Shown piece after piece: positions 8,103 to 17,379 of a DNA stretch of 64,000 bases. The position numbers and the translations under genes are program-made. How positions within the stretch are numbered: the first letter of the stretch is position 1; every line of letters begins with the position of its first letter. The notes below the pieces were generated by a model that worked only from the letters and a program-made list of their open reading frames with translations, ran no database searches and was not told the origin of the DNA. Source of the DNA: Flavobacterium cheniae (GTDB taxonomy: Bacteria > Bacteroidota > Bacteroidia > Flavobacteriales > Flavobacteriaceae); NCBI RefSeq assembly GCF_004363695.1, contig NZ_SNZC01000002.1, positions 620,001 to 684,000 of the forward strand. The letters run 5' to 3'.

Positions 8103-8750
8103 ATGAAGAAATTAGCTTTCGTTTTCCTTATGATTTCAACAGTTGCAATGGCGCAACGTGGTTTTAAAGACAGTAACAGAATTGGTATTGGTGCAGGTTT
8201 AACCCAATTGAATATTTATACAGATAATTTTACAGTAACTCCAGAAAGCGGTTGGATTGGTGGTTTAAGTGTTAGAGGAAACTATTATAACAACTGGCAA
8301 ATGAGTTTTGGGATGTTTTTTACCGATAGTAATTTCTCTATTCCAACACTAAAAGGATTGCAACAAACGCAAACGAATTTTAAAATGTCGGCGGTTCAAA
8401 TTTATATTGTACCAAGTTATGTGGCAATTGAAGACCATTTGAATTTAGAATTTGGTCCGGTTTTACAAGTAAATGGTAAATTAGGAATTGATAAAGATGA
8501 CGAAAACAATTTATTGTTAGATCAACCCGGTTTAATTGCCAAAGACATTGTAGATGTTTCAAAAATTAACGCTAATTTCTACGTGGGAATTAACGGTGGA
8601 GTTAAAAATGTAAGAGCAAGAATAGGTTATCAATATGGTTTAACCAACTTCTTCGGCAACTTAAAAAACAACGACAACGTTAAGTTACTTGGCGAAAAAA
8701 TGAAAGGAAATATAGGTTTGATTAGTGGTCAGATTACGATATATTTATAA
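8103..8750 (+). CDS. Small outer-membrane beta-barrel protein
   Basis: A 215-residue protein with a clear signal peptide (MKKLAFVFLMISTVAMAQ, cut after MAQ). The rest is rich in alternating strands with glycine and aromatic residues (IGIGAGLTQLN, WIGGLSVRGNYYNNW, FYVGINGGVKN, RIGYQYGLTNFFG) and ends in a hydrophobic strand (GLISGQITIYL), as expected for a small barrel in the outer membrane. The ORF extends upstream to a TTG at 8082, but the signal peptide and the -7 box both favour 8103. The exact family is not recognised. Confidence 0.8.
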   Translation: MKKLAFVFLMISTVAMAQRGFKDSNRIGIGAGLTQLNIYTDNFTVTPESGWIGGLSVRGNYYNNWQMSFGMFFTDSNFSIPTLKGLQQTQTNFKMSAVQIYIVPSYVAIEDHLNLEFGPVLQVNGKLGIDKDDENNLLLDQPGLIAKDIVDVSKINANFYVGINGGVKNVRARIGYQYGLTNFFGNLKNNDNVKLLGEKMKGNIGLISGQITIYL

Positions 8751-8774
8751 AATACTTACAAAAAATAAAAAGCT

Positions 8775-8802
8775 AAAGCTCAAATATTTATATTTGAGCT
8801 TT
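8775..8802 (+). terminator. Terminator after the beta-barrel gene
   Basis: AAAGCTCAAATA pairs with TATTTGAGCTTT around a 4-base loop; the following T-run is interrupted (TTTCTTGTTT). Confidence 0.65.
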
Positions 8803-8828
8803 CTTGTTTAACATCTAAATTACTATTT

Positions 8829-9488
8829 ATGACAAAAATTAAGTTTTTATTTATTTTATTTCTGTTTTGTAGCATTCAATTGTATTCTCAGAGTGAGTAT
8901 ATAATTGATATAAAAGGAAATAAAATTATAATTGATGAAGGTTCATCGCAGATGACATCTGTTGGTAGTGAAAAAACGCCAAAAGTAACAACAACTATTT
9001 TTTATACTATTAAAGGTAAAAAGGAAACTATCGACCTTCTAGATATTAAAGAAGCCTCTTATGGAAGCTATAGAATCAATACATTTAAATTTGATTTAGA
9101 GTACGTTGATAAAGAATTACCTTATTTTACTTTAGCAGAACATAATGGTTTTAGATTAATTAGTTTACATAAAACAAAAATAAATTCATTTTCATTTATC
9201 ATTGATAGTAATAATAAAATAATTGAAGACTTATCTTTGAAGAGTTATAAATATAAAGGTGATGAACTTGAGAATAGAGCAAGAGTAGATTCAAAAATCA
9301 GAGAATATTTTGGTAATTGCGAAGAATTAATCAGAAGATTGGATAGATATAAGTACAATAATTCAGTGATGACTTTCAAATCTAAGTTTGTTCAAAAGAT
9401 GAGAAAGCCTAATGAAGTTAGTAAAAATGAAAATTACGAGAATCTAAATCTATTTTTTAATAACCCACTTTTTCAACAATGCCAATAA
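8829..9488 (+). CDS. Secreted protein of unknown function
   Basis: A 219-residue protein with a signal peptide ending LYSQ (about residue 21). The mature part is Lys/Asn/Ile-rich and begins with a beta-like segment (YIIDIKGNKIIIDEG). I recognise no domain. The composition is poorer in G+C than the neighbouring housekeeping genes. It lies 12 bases upstream of a second unknown secreted protein, probably in the same transcript. Confidence 0.7.
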   Translation: MTKIKFLFILFLFCSIQLYSQSEYIIDIKGNKIIIDEGSSQMTSVGSEKTPKVTTTIFYTIKGKKETIDLLDIKEASYGSYRINTFKFDLEYVDKELPYFTLAEHNGFRLISLHKTKINSFSFIIDSNNKIIEDLSLKSYKYKGDELENRARVDSKIREYFGNCEELIRRLDRYKYNNSVMTFKSKFVQKMRKPNEVSKNENYENLNLFFNNPLFQQCQ

Positions 9489-9500
9489 ATATTTAATAAT

Positions 9501-9869
9501 ATGAAATTAAAATTTTTTTTATTATCAATTCTATTTTTGAGTTTTACAAATTGTTTTTCTCAAGAATTCACTGTTTTAGCAACTCACTATAAAGGACAAG
9601 GACTAGATACTGATTATCCTTTTAAAGGAACATTTATAATTAAAGATAGCTCACTTATATTGGACTGTGATCAATTTCATTTGGATGCACAAACAACTAA
9701 AGATAAAAGTGGTTTCATTACTTATCAATATGAAAATAGAGAGTATAAATTACAAATAATTGATAAAAAGGGTAATTATAATAAAATTTCTTATGATTTT
9801 ATTTTGATAACCAAAACCGATGATATTGTTGGAGGCGAAGTTTCAACATATTATTGCAAAATTAAGTAA
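9501..9869 (+). CDS. Small secreted protein of unknown function
   Basis: A 122-residue protein whose N terminus (MKLKFFLLSILFLSFTNCFSQ) is an export signal. Cleavage after FSQ is most likely; the Cys four residues earlier is in a poor lipobox (FTNC). The mature part (about 100 residues) looks beta-rich, with alternating strands such as GTFIIKDSSLILDC and REYKLQIID. It is probably co-transcribed with the gene just upstream. No family is recognised. Confidence 0.7.
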   Translation: MKLKFFLLSILFLSFTNCFSQEFTVLATHYKGQGLDTDYPFKGTFIIKDSSLILDCDQFHLDAQTTKDKSGFITYQYENREYKLQIIDKKGNYNKISYDFILITKTDDIVGGEVSTYYCKIK

Positions 9870-9870
9870 C

Positions 9871-9900
9871 AAAAAAGCCCTGAATTTTCAGGGCTTTTCT
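9871..9900. terminator. Bidirectional terminator
   Basis: AAAAGCCCTGAA pairs with TTCAGGGCTTTT; A-run and T-run flanks allow use from both sides, between the secreted-protein gene and convergent gltX. Confidence 0.9.
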
Positions 9901-9901
9901 T

Positions 9902-11398
9902 TTATAAACTAGCAATTGCTTTTTCTATTCTCTTCACCGTTTCGGCTTTTCCTATCATTTCGATGATGTCGAATAAATGAGGCCCTTTTAATGCTCCTAC
10001 TAAACTCAATCGTAACGGTTGCATTACTTTCCCCATTCCAATTTCATTTGTTGTCATCCATTCTTTTAATAAGGTTTCGATGTTAACGGATTTAAAATCT
10101 TCTATTTTATTCAATTCAGAAATCACTTGTTGCATTAAACCTGGTGTTTCCTCTTTCCAGTTTTTAGCTGCTTTTTCATCGTATGATGTTGGAGCTTCAA
10201 AGAAATAATCGGCTAAATCCCAAAACTCATTTACAAAATGCGCTCTTTCTTTAATCATTCCCACAATCTTTGTCAAATCGAGAGAAGTTGAGATTCCTTT
10301 TTTATCTAAAATAGTTTTAAAGCTTTCCGCTAAACTTGCATCACTTTGCTTTTGTAAATACTGATGATTGAACCATTTGTTTTTCTCAGGGTCAAACTTC
10401 GCTCCTGCTTTGTGAATTCGGTTTAAATCAAATTTTTCTACCAATTCTTCTAACGAGAAAATCTCTTTTTCGGTTCCGTCATTCCAACCTAATAAAGCTA
10501 AAAAGTTGATCACCGCTTCTGGGAAAAATCCGTTTTCTCTATATCCTGATGATGTTCCTTCTTCTGTTTTCCATTCTAATGGAAATACTGGGAATCCCAT
10601 TTTATCACCATCACGTTTTGATAATTTTCCGTTTCCAATTGGTTTTAAAATCAATGGTAAATGTGCAAATTCGGGTGCATTCCAACCAAAAGCTTTGTAT
10701 AATAAAACGTGTAATGGCATCGATGGCAACCATTCTTCACCACGAATTACATGCGAAGTTTCCATCAAATGGTCATCCACAATATTCGCTAAATGATAGG
10801 TTGGCATTCCATCTGATTTGAACAAAACTTTATCGTCTAATAAATTCGTATCAAATTTAATATCGCCACGAATGATGTCTTTTAACTCTAAAATTTCATT
10901 CACCGGTGTTTTAAAACGGATCACATAATGTTCGCCATTTGCAATTCGTTCCGCTACTTTTTCACGTGAAACCGTCAACGAGTTATCCAATTGTTCTCTA
11001 ACCGAATGATTATATATAAACGTTTTTCCATTAGCTTCTGCTTCTTTTCGCATCGCATCCAAACTCTCAGCCGTATCAAAAGCATAATACGCCCAACCTG
11101 AATTTATCAATTGGTCCGCATATTGTTGATACATCGCTTTGCGTTCGCTTTGACGATAAGGTCCGAATTTTTCATTCTTTCCAACGGTTTCTTCTGGTGC
11201 TATTCCTAACCATTCTAAAGCTTCAAAAATATAAGCTTCTGCTCCTGGAACAAAACGCGTTTGATCGGTATCTTCGATTCGTAAATAGAAAGTACCACCA
11301 TGTTTTTTGGCAAATAAATAATTGAATAAAGCGGTACGAACACCACCAATATGCAAAGGTCCAGTTGGACTAGGTGCAAATCTTACTCTTACTGACAT
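9902..11398 (-). CDS. gltX: Glutamyl-tRNA synthetase
   Basis: A 498-residue class I synthetase that charges tRNA-Glu. It opens with VRVRFAPSPTGPLHIGGVRT (HIGH-type motif) and has the KMSKS equivalent GNGKLSKRDGD. The C-terminal alpha-helical anticodon-binding part is present, and the length is normal for bacterial GltX. It is convergent with the secreted-protein pair and divergent from the DUF4175 gene. A -7 box lies 17 bases upstream of the start. Confidence 0.96.
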   Translation of the reverse strand: MSVRVRFAPSPTGPLHIGGVRTALFNYLFAKKHGGTFYLRIEDTDQTRFVPGAEAYIFEALEWLGIAPEETVGKNEKFGPYRQSERKAMYQQYADQLINSGWAYYAFDTAESLDAMRKEAEANGKTFIYNHSVREQLDNSLTVSREKVAERIANGEHYVIRFKTPVNEILELKDIIRGDIKFDTNLLDDKVLFKSDGMPTYHLANIVDDHLMETSHVIRGEEWLPSMPLHVLLYKAFGWNAPEFAHLPLILKPIGNGKLSKRDGDKMGFPVFPLEWKTEEGTSSGYRENGFFPEAVINFLALLGWNDGTEKEIFSLEELVEKFDLNRIHKAGAKFDPEKNKWFNHQYLQKQSDASLAESFKTILDKKGISTSLDLTKIVGMIKERAHFVNEFWDLADYFFEAPTSYDEKAAKNWKEETPGLMQQVISELNKIEDFKSVNIETLLKEWMTTNEIGMGKVMQPLRLSLVGALKGPHLFDIIEMIGKAETVKRIEKAIASL

Positions 11399-11414
11399 TT
11401 CATTAAATTTTGTG

Positions 11415-11422
11415 CAAAGATA
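11415..11422 (-). promoter_or_regulatory. -7 box of gltX
   Basis: TATCTTTG on the minus strand, 17-24 bases upstream of the gltX ATG; no good TTG at the expected spacing. Confidence 0.5.
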
Positions 11423-11574
11423 CGATTACAAATTAGAAGTAAGAATTTAGAATTTAGAAAATCTTATGGTTATTAACAATCCTATTCTGTAAATGTTAAG
11501 TTTCACTAAAAACCTATTGACTAATCTCACAAGATGTTGTAATTTTATCGGTTATAAACAGTATATCAACAATC

Positions 11575-14500
11575 TTGGAAGCAAAAAGCATTATTTTCGA
11601 TAAGCTCGAAGGGTTTATCAAGAAGTTTTACACCAACGAACTGATAAAAGGAGTCATTCTTTTCATCGGATTGGGCTTGTTGTATTTCATTTTTACCTTA
11701 TTGATTGAATACTTTTTATGGTTATCCACCTCCGGAAGAACTATTTTGTTTTGGTTGTTCGTTGGCGTAGAATCGTTTTTATTGATTCGATTCATTGCTT
11801 TTCCGTTGTTCAAATTATTCAAATTGCAACAAGGAATCAATTATGAACAAGCTTCTGAGATTATTGGAAATCATTTTTCCGAAGTGCAAGACAAGTTGTT
11901 GAACTTTTTACAATTGGCCAATCAAAGTCAAACTTCGGAATTATTAGCGGCTTCTATCGAACAAAAAGCAGCTTCGTTACAACCGATTCCGTTTTCTAAT
12001 GCGGTGAATTTTGCCAAGAATAAGAAGTTTTTACCTTATGCGATTATTCCAATCCTATTATTGATTCTATTTTTCGTTACCGGAAATTCCGAAATCATTT
12101 CGAATAGTTTTGCTCGTGTATTGAATTATGAAACTAAATACGCTCCGCCTGCTCCATTTGAATTTGTGGTTTTGAATAAATCATTAACTGCGCAACAGAA
12201 TTCCGATTTTGTTTTACAAGTGAAAACACAAGGAAAAGTTATGCCTGAAAATATTGCTATTCAAATTGGTGATGAAGAATATTTTTTACAAACCACAAAA
12301 CCAGGAGTTTTTGAATATACGTTTTCTAAATTGTCAAAAGATGTTACTTTTTCGCTTTTAGCGAATGGATTAAATTCGAAAGAGTATCAGATTGATGTGG
12401 TAGATGTTCCAACGATTGCCAACTTTGAAATGGTCTTGCAATATCCTTCCTACTTAGGTAAAAAATCGGAAGTGATTCAAGGAACTGGAAATGCTGTGGT
12501 TCCTGAAGGTACGGTTGTAACTTGGAGAATTAATGCCTTAGCAACTGATAAAGTTAGTTTCAAAACGAATAATCAAGTGAGTGTTTTCGCTAATAAAGAA
12601 AATAACTTTTCGCTTTCAAGAAGAATATCAGATAATTTAAGTTACGAAGTAATTACATCGAATAGAAACATTAACGAGTTCGAAAAATTGTCGTATCAAA
12701 TCGCAACTATCAAAGATCAATACCCAACCATTTCGGTTCAAATTGCTCCTGATTCATTAAAGTTAAAATCGAAAATGATGATTGGTCAAGTTGCCGATGA
12801 TCATGGTTTATCAAAATTGCAAGTTGTTTTTTATCCGAAAGGAAATCCAAGTGCAGTTCGAAAAGCGAATTTAGCCATTAATAAACAAGCAGTGGACCAA
12901 TTTATTTATTCATTTCCTAATGGCTTATCGATTGAAGAAGGTGTAAATTACGAATATTACTTTGAAGTGTTTGATAATGATGTAGTTAACAATTATAAAA
13001 GCACAAAATCATCTGTTTTTCTTCATTATGAATTGACTGAAGACCAAAAAGAAGACAAACAATTGCAAGAGCAGAATGAAAACATCAATAGTTTAGAAAA
13101 ATCGCTTCAAAATCAAGAGAAGCAAATTTCGGAATTAGACAAACTGCAAAAAATGAATAAAGAGAAATCTAATTTAGATTTCAAAGATCAAAAGAAAGTC
13201 GAAGATTTTATCAATCGTCAAAAACAACAAGACGAAATGATGAAAGAATTTACAAAAAAGCTAACGGAGAATTTGGAAGAATTCAATCCAAAATCACAAG
13301 ATAAAGACAAAGAAGAATTATTACGCCGTTTAGAAGAAGCTGAAAAGCAAGCAGAGAAAAATGAAAAACTTTTAAAAGAACTTGAAGAGCTTTCTAAGAA
13401 ATTAGAGAAAGATCAATTGTTTGATAAAGCTGATAAACTAAAACAAAATGCAAAAAATCAACAACAGAATTTAGAACAGTTAGTTGAATTGACGAAACGT
13501 TTTTATGTGGAACAAAAGGCGGAACAAATCGCAGATAAATTAGACAAGCTTGCTGAGAAGGAAGAAAAATTAGCTGATGATGCTAAAGATAATAACAAGG
13601 AAAATCAAGACGCTATCAATAAAGAGTTTGACGATATTAAGAAAGAACTGGAAGAACTAGATAAAGAAAACAAAGAATTAAAAGCTCCAATGGATATTCC
13701 TAATGATAAGAATGAACAAGAGGATGTAAAAAAAGACATGGAGAAAGCTTCTGACGAATTGCAAAAACAAAACCAGCAGAAAGCAAAACCGAAGCAAAAA
13801 TCAGCTGCTTCAAAGATGAAACAAATGAGTCAGAAAATGGCCCAATCTATGCAATCCGGTGAAATGGAACAAATGCAAGAAGATGCTAAATTGTTACGTC
13901 AGATACTTGATAATTTATTAGCTTTTTCATTCGACGAAGAGAGTTTAATTAAGACTACAAATTCATCTGAAGTACGTTCTTTACAATTGAATAAAGTATT
14001 AAAAAAGCAACAAGATTTAAAATTACAATTCAAACACGTTGACGATAGTTTGTTTTCTGTTGCCTTACGTAATCCAAAAATTACTGAAACGATTCTTAAT
14101 GAAGTTGGTGAAATTCATTATAATTTAGACAAGACTTTAGAAACCTTAGCAGATAATAATATTCAGAAAGGAGCTTCACATCAACAATATGTTTTAACTT
14201 CTGCCAACCGTTTAGCTGATTATTTGAGCAATGTGCAAAGCGAAATGAATATGGAAATGCAAGGTCAAGGTTCCGGAAAAGGAAAACCAAAACCGGGACA
14301 AGGCAAAGGTGGAATGCAACTTCCAGATATCATCAAGCAACAAGAAGGCCTTGGTGAGAAAATGAAAGATGGAATGAAACCTGGAGATAAGCCTGGCGAC
14401 AAACCCGGAGATAAGCCTGGCGACAAACCCGGTCTGGGAAAACAAAAGGGACAATCTGGTGAGAATGGTGAAAATGGCGAAAACGGTTCTGAAGGAAACG

Positions 14501-14904
14501 CAGGTAAAGTATTAGATATTTTAAAAGAGCAAAGACAACTTCGTGACGCACTTCAAAAAGCATTAGAAAAAGAAGGAATGACAGGTCAAGGACAGAATGC
14601 TTTAAATCAAATGAAGGATATCGAAAAACAACTAATTAATAAAGGTTTTAAAAACGAGACCTTGCAAAAGATGTTGAATTTAAAATACGAACTTTTAAAG
14701 TTAGAAAAAGCAATTCAGCAACAAGGAGAAGATACTAAACGTCAATCTAAAACGAATGACAAAAACTATAATGGTAGCACTACTCCACTTTCAAAGGAAT
14801 TAAAAGAATATCTGAATAGTGTTGAAATATTAAACAGACAAAGCTTACCTTTGCAACCCAATTTTAACCAGAAGGTTCAAAACTATTTTAAAAGCAATGA
14901 TTAG
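11575..14904 (+). CDS. DUF4175 family protein
   Basis: A 1109-residue protein typical of the DUF4175 family of Bacteroidota. Two or three membrane helices lie near the N terminus (about 23-45, 50-72 and 155-172), followed by a beta-rich periplasmic part to about residue 480. A very long charged coiled coil (about 490-770) is rich in Glu, Lys and Gln. A Pro/Gly/Lys-rich linker has four PGDK repeats (residues 936-951), then ENGENGENG and a helical C terminus. The start is TTG; upstream in-frame sequence offers no ATG. It overlaps ybeY by 8 bases. The function is unknown; an envelope role is inferred. Confidence 0.88.
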   Translation: MEAKSIIFDKLEGFIKKFYTNELIKGVILFIGLGLLYFIFTLLIEYFLWLSTSGRTILFWLFVGVESFLLIRFIAFPLFKLFKLQQGINYEQASEIIGNHFSEVQDKLLNFLQLANQSQTSELLAASIEQKAASLQPIPFSNAVNFAKNKKFLPYAIIPILLLILFFVTGNSEIISNSFARVLNYETKYAPPAPFEFVVLNKSLTAQQNSDFVLQVKTQGKVMPENIAIQIGDEEYFLQTTKPGVFEYTFSKLSKDVTFSLLANGLNSKEYQIDVVDVPTIANFEMVLQYPSYLGKKSEVIQGTGNAVVPEGTVVTWRINALATDKVSFKTNNQVSVFANKENNFSLSRRISDNLSYEVITSNRNINEFEKLSYQIATIKDQYPTISVQIAPDSLKLKSKMMIGQVADDHGLSKLQVVFYPKGNPSAVRKANLAINKQAVDQFIYSFPNGLSIEEGVNYEYYFEVFDNDVVNNYKSTKSSVFLHYELTEDQKEDKQLQEQNENINSLEKSLQNQEKQISELDKLQKMNKEKSNLDFKDQKKVEDFINRQKQQDEMMKEFTKKLTENLEEFNPKSQDKDKEELLRRLEEAEKQAEKNEKLLKELEELSKKLEKDQLFDKADKLKQNAKNQQQNLEQLVELTKRFYVEQKAEQIADKLDKLAEKEEKLADDAKDNNKENQDAINKEFDDIKKELEELDKENKELKAPMDIPNDKNEQEDVKKDMEKASDELQKQNQQKAKPKQKSAASKMKQMSQKMAQSMQSGEMEQMQEDAKLLRQILDNLLAFSFDEESLIKTTNSSEVRSLQLNKVLKKQQDLKLQFKHVDDSLFSVALRNPKITETILNEVGEIHYNLDKTLETLADNNIQKGASHQQYVLTSANRLADYLSNVQSEMNMEMQGQGSGKGKPKPGQGKGGMQLPDIIKQQEGLGEKMKDGMKPGDKPGDKPGDKPGDKPGLGKQKGQSGENGENGENGSEGNAGKVLDILKEQRQLRDALQKALEKEGMTGQGQNALNQMKDIEKQLINKGFKNETLQKMLNLKYELLKLEKAIQQQGEDTKRQSKTNDKNYNGSTTPLSKELKEYLNSVEILNRQSLPLQPNFNQKVQNYFKSND
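14380..14427 (+). repeat. Tandem repeat encoding (PGDK)4
   Basis: Two copies of a 24-base unit, each encoding PGDKPGDK in frame within the DUF4175 gene; the copies differ at one base. Confidence 0.85.
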
Positions 14905-15316
14905 TTTTAATTACGAAACAGATTTCGAACTCGACAACGAAGAGCAATATGAAGATTGGATTTCCCGTATTATTGAATCCGAAGGATTTGATGAAGGGGA
15001 AATCAATTATATCTTTTGTGATGACGAATACCTACATAAAATCAATGTTGAGTATCTAGATCACGATACTCTAACGGATATTATTAGCTTTGATTACACG
15101 GTAGGAAATTTAATACAAGGCGATATTTTTGTTTCTGTTGAGCGAGTAAAGGATAACGCTAATGATTTTAACGTTTCTTTTGAAGAGGAACTAAAACGCG
15201 TTTTGTCTCATGGTGTCTTACACTATTGTGGTTACAAAGATAAATCTCCAAAAGACGAAGCTTTAATGCGCTCGAAAGAAGAAGAAAAAATGCAAATGTT
15301 TCACGTGGAACATTAA
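14897..15316 (+). CDS. ybeY: Endoribonuclease YbeY, rRNA maturation factor
   Basis: A 139-residue zinc-dependent endoribonuclease that takes part in 16S rRNA 3'-end maturation and ribosome quality control. The metal site is SHGVLHYCGYKD, the usual HGxLHxxGYxH with Asp in place of the third His. The N-terminal part has the family's INYIFCDDEYLHKINVEYLDHDTLTDIISFDY. It starts inside the last codons of the DUF4175 gene (8-base overlap), suggesting coupled translation. The last codons, encoding MFHVEH, are a parS site. Confidence 0.94.
   Translation: MISFNYETDFELDNEEQYEDWISRIIESEGFDEGEINYIFCDDEYLHKINVEYLDHDTLTDIISFDYTVGNLIQGDIFVSVERVKDNANDFNVSFEEELKRVLSHGVLHYCGYKDKSPKDEALMRSKEEEKMQMFHVEH
15297..15312. 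promoter_or_regulatory. parS: parS site 1 (inside ybeY)
   Basis: TGTTTCACGTGGAACA; its reverse complement TGTTCCACGTGAAACA is a classical chromosomal parS sequence bound by ParB. It lies in the reading frame of ybeY, just before its stop codon. Confidence 0.85.
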
Positions 15317-15341
15317 GCTTATAAACTAGAATTTTTTTAAA

Positions 15342-15357
15342 TGTTTCACGTGGAACA
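15342..15357. promoter_or_regulatory. parS: parS site 2
   Basis: A second identical copy of the 16-base site, 45 bases from site 1 and 16 bases before the mnmG start codon. Confidence 0.85.
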
Positions 15358-15372
15358 TAATATTTATAAAAG

Positions 15373-17244
15373 ATGTTTTTAAATCAATATGATGTAATTG
15401 TTGTGGGTGCTGGTCACGCTGGTTGTGAAGCTGCTGCTGCTGCTGCCAACATGGGGTGCTCTACGCTTTTGGTGACAATGAATCTTCAAAACATTGCACA
15501 GATGTCGTGTAATCCTGCTATGGGAGGAATTGCAAAAGGACAAATTGTGCGTGAGATTGATGCCTTGGGAGGATACTCTGGAATTGTTTCTGACAAGACC
15601 GCGATCCAATTCAAGATGTTGAATAAATCAAAAGGACCTGCAATGTGGTCTCCAAGAGTGCAATCGGACAGAATGCGTTTTTCGGATGAGTGGAGAACCA
15701 TGTTGGAGAATACTCCGAATTTGGATTTCTACCAAGAAATGGTGGCTGGGATTTTAGCAGAGAACGGAAAGATTGTAGGAGTGAAAACTTCTCTTGGAGT
15801 GGAAATCAAAGCGAAGTCGGTTGTGTTGACAAACGGAACTTTTTTGAACGGATTGATTCATATTGGTGATAAACAATTTGGTGGTGGTCGTGCAGGAGAA
15901 AGTGCTTCTTTTGGAATCACTGAAGATTTAGTAAAATTAGGTTTCGAATCAGGAAGAATGAAAACTGGAACACCTCCACGAGTAGATGGTCGTTCTTTGG
16001 ATTTTTCTAAAATGACAGAACAACCTGGCGATGATGTTCCAGAAAAGTTTTCGTATTCGAATTTGACCGCTCCATTAAAAACACAACGTTCTTGTTGGAT
16101 GTCGTATACTTCATTAGAAGTGCACGATATTTTACGTGAAGGTTTTGATAGAAGTCCAATGTTCAACGGAAGAATAAAAAGTTTAGGCCCGAGATATTGT
16201 CCTTCGATTGAAGATAAGATTAATCGTTTTGCAGATAAAGAACGTCACCAACTATTTGTTGAACCAGAAGGTTGGACAACTTGTGAATATTATATCAACG
16301 GATTCTCAACTTCGTTACCAGAAGATGTTCAGTTCAAAGCTTTACGTTCGGTAGCCGGATTCGAGAATGTGAAATTTTTCAGACCTGGTTATGCTATCGA
16401 ATACGATTACTTCCCTCCTACGCAATTACAACACACCTTAGAAACTAAATTAGTTGAAGGTTTGTATTTCGCAGGACAAATTAATGGAACAACTGGTTAC
16501 GAAGAAGCAGCATCTCAAGGTTTAATGGCTGGAATAAATGCTGCTTTAAAAGTTCAGAATAGAGAACCGTTTATCCTTAAAAGAGATGAAGCGTATATTG
16601 GAGTTTTAATTGACGACTTAATTACTAAAGGTACAGAAGAACCATATCGCATGTTTACTTCTCGTGCCGAATACAGAACCTTATTGCGTCAAGATAATGC
16701 AGATTTTAGATTAACGCCAAAAGCATTTGAAATTGGTTTAGCTAAAGAAGAGCGTTTGATTCGTATGGAACAAAAATTCTCTCAATCGGATGCGATGGTA
16801 AATTTCTTTAGAGAAACAAGTCTAAAACCAGAAGAAGCAAATCCTATATTAGAAGCCAAAGGTTCTGCACCAATGAGTCAACCTGATAAAATGTTTAAAG
16901 TGTTTTCTCGTCCACAATTGGATTTGGAAGATTTTAGAAAATTTAAAAAAGTAGCAGCTTATATTGAAGAACACGATTTAGATCAAGAAGTAGTTGAGCA
17001 AGCTGAAATTCAAGTGAAGTATTCTGGTTATATCGAAAAGGAAAAAAATAATGCCGATAAGTTGACTCGTTTAGAAGATATGGTTATTCCAGATAATTTC
17101 AATTTCGATAAAATCCAATCGATTTCAATTGAAGCCAAACAAAAATTAAATAAAATTCGACCAAGAACTATCGCACAAGCATCACGAATTAGTGGAGTTT
17201 CGCCAAGTGATATTTCGGTGTTGTTAATATACATGGGTCGATAG
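15373..17244 (+). CDS. mnmG: tRNA uridine-5-carboxymethylaminomethyl synthesis enzyme MnmG
   Basis: A 623-residue FAD protein (GidA) that acts with the GTPase MnmE to make the (carboxymethyl)aminomethyl modification of wobble uridine 34. The FAD-binding start is DVIVVGAGHAGCEAAAAAANMG, followed by the family signatures MSCNPAMGGIAKGQIVREIDALGG and TGTPPRVDGRSLDF. The C-terminal tRNA/MnmE-binding part is intact (ending RISGVSPSDISVLLIYMGR). It sits between parS sites. mnmE is not in the window. Confidence 0.97.
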   Translation: MFLNQYDVIVVGAGHAGCEAAAAAANMGCSTLLVTMNLQNIAQMSCNPAMGGIAKGQIVREIDALGGYSGIVSDKTAIQFKMLNKSKGPAMWSPRVQSDRMRFSDEWRTMLENTPNLDFYQEMVAGILAENGKIVGVKTSLGVEIKAKSVVLTNGTFLNGLIHIGDKQFGGGRAGESASFGITEDLVKLGFESGRMKTGTPPRVDGRSLDFSKMTEQPGDDVPEKFSYSNLTAPLKTQRSCWMSYTSLEVHDILREGFDRSPMFNGRIKSLGPRYCPSIEDKINRFADKERHQLFVEPEGWTTCEYYINGFSTSLPEDVQFKALRSVAGFENVKFFRPGYAIEYDYFPPTQLQHTLETKLVEGLYFAGQINGTTGYEEAASQGLMAGINAALKVQNREPFILKRDEAYIGVLIDDLITKGTEEPYRMFTSRAEYRTLLRQDNADFRLTPKAFEIGLAKEERLIRMEQKFSQSDAMVNFFRETSLKPEEANPILEAKGSAPMSQPDKMFKVFSRPQLDLEDFRKFKKVAAYIEEHDLDQEVVEQAEIQVKYSGYIEKEKNNADKLTRLEDMVIPDNFNFDKIQSISIEAKQKLNKIRPRTIAQASRISGVSPSDISVLLIYMGR

Positions 17245-17315
17245 ATAATAGATTAAAGAAAAAGAATATAGACGAAATCTTTTCTCTTTGTTCTTTTTTC
17301 ATTGCTCTTTTAAAA

Positions 17316-17331
17316 TGTTTCACGTGAAACA
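17316..17331. promoter_or_regulatory. parS: parS site 3 (perfect palindrome)
   Basis: TGTTTCACGTGAAACA, an exact match to the parS consensus and a perfect 16-bp palindrome, between mnmG and the methyltransferase gene. Confidence 0.92.
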
Positions 17332-17379
17332 ACGCTGTCAACCCTATTAAAATAAGCCTTTCGCATAAAAATAAAATAA

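Noticed and set aside
10958..10973. TTTTTCACGTGAAACC in gltX as a fourth parS site
   Set aside because: It matches 14 of 16 positions but lies in codons for VSRE within a conserved gene; position 2 and the last base differ, so it is not called without binding data.
14096..14563. Minus-strand ORFs with repeated FVARLIS or VCRQAYL segments
   Set aside because: They are reverse-strand readings of the PGDK repeat and coiled-coil region of the DUF4175 gene, without independent support.
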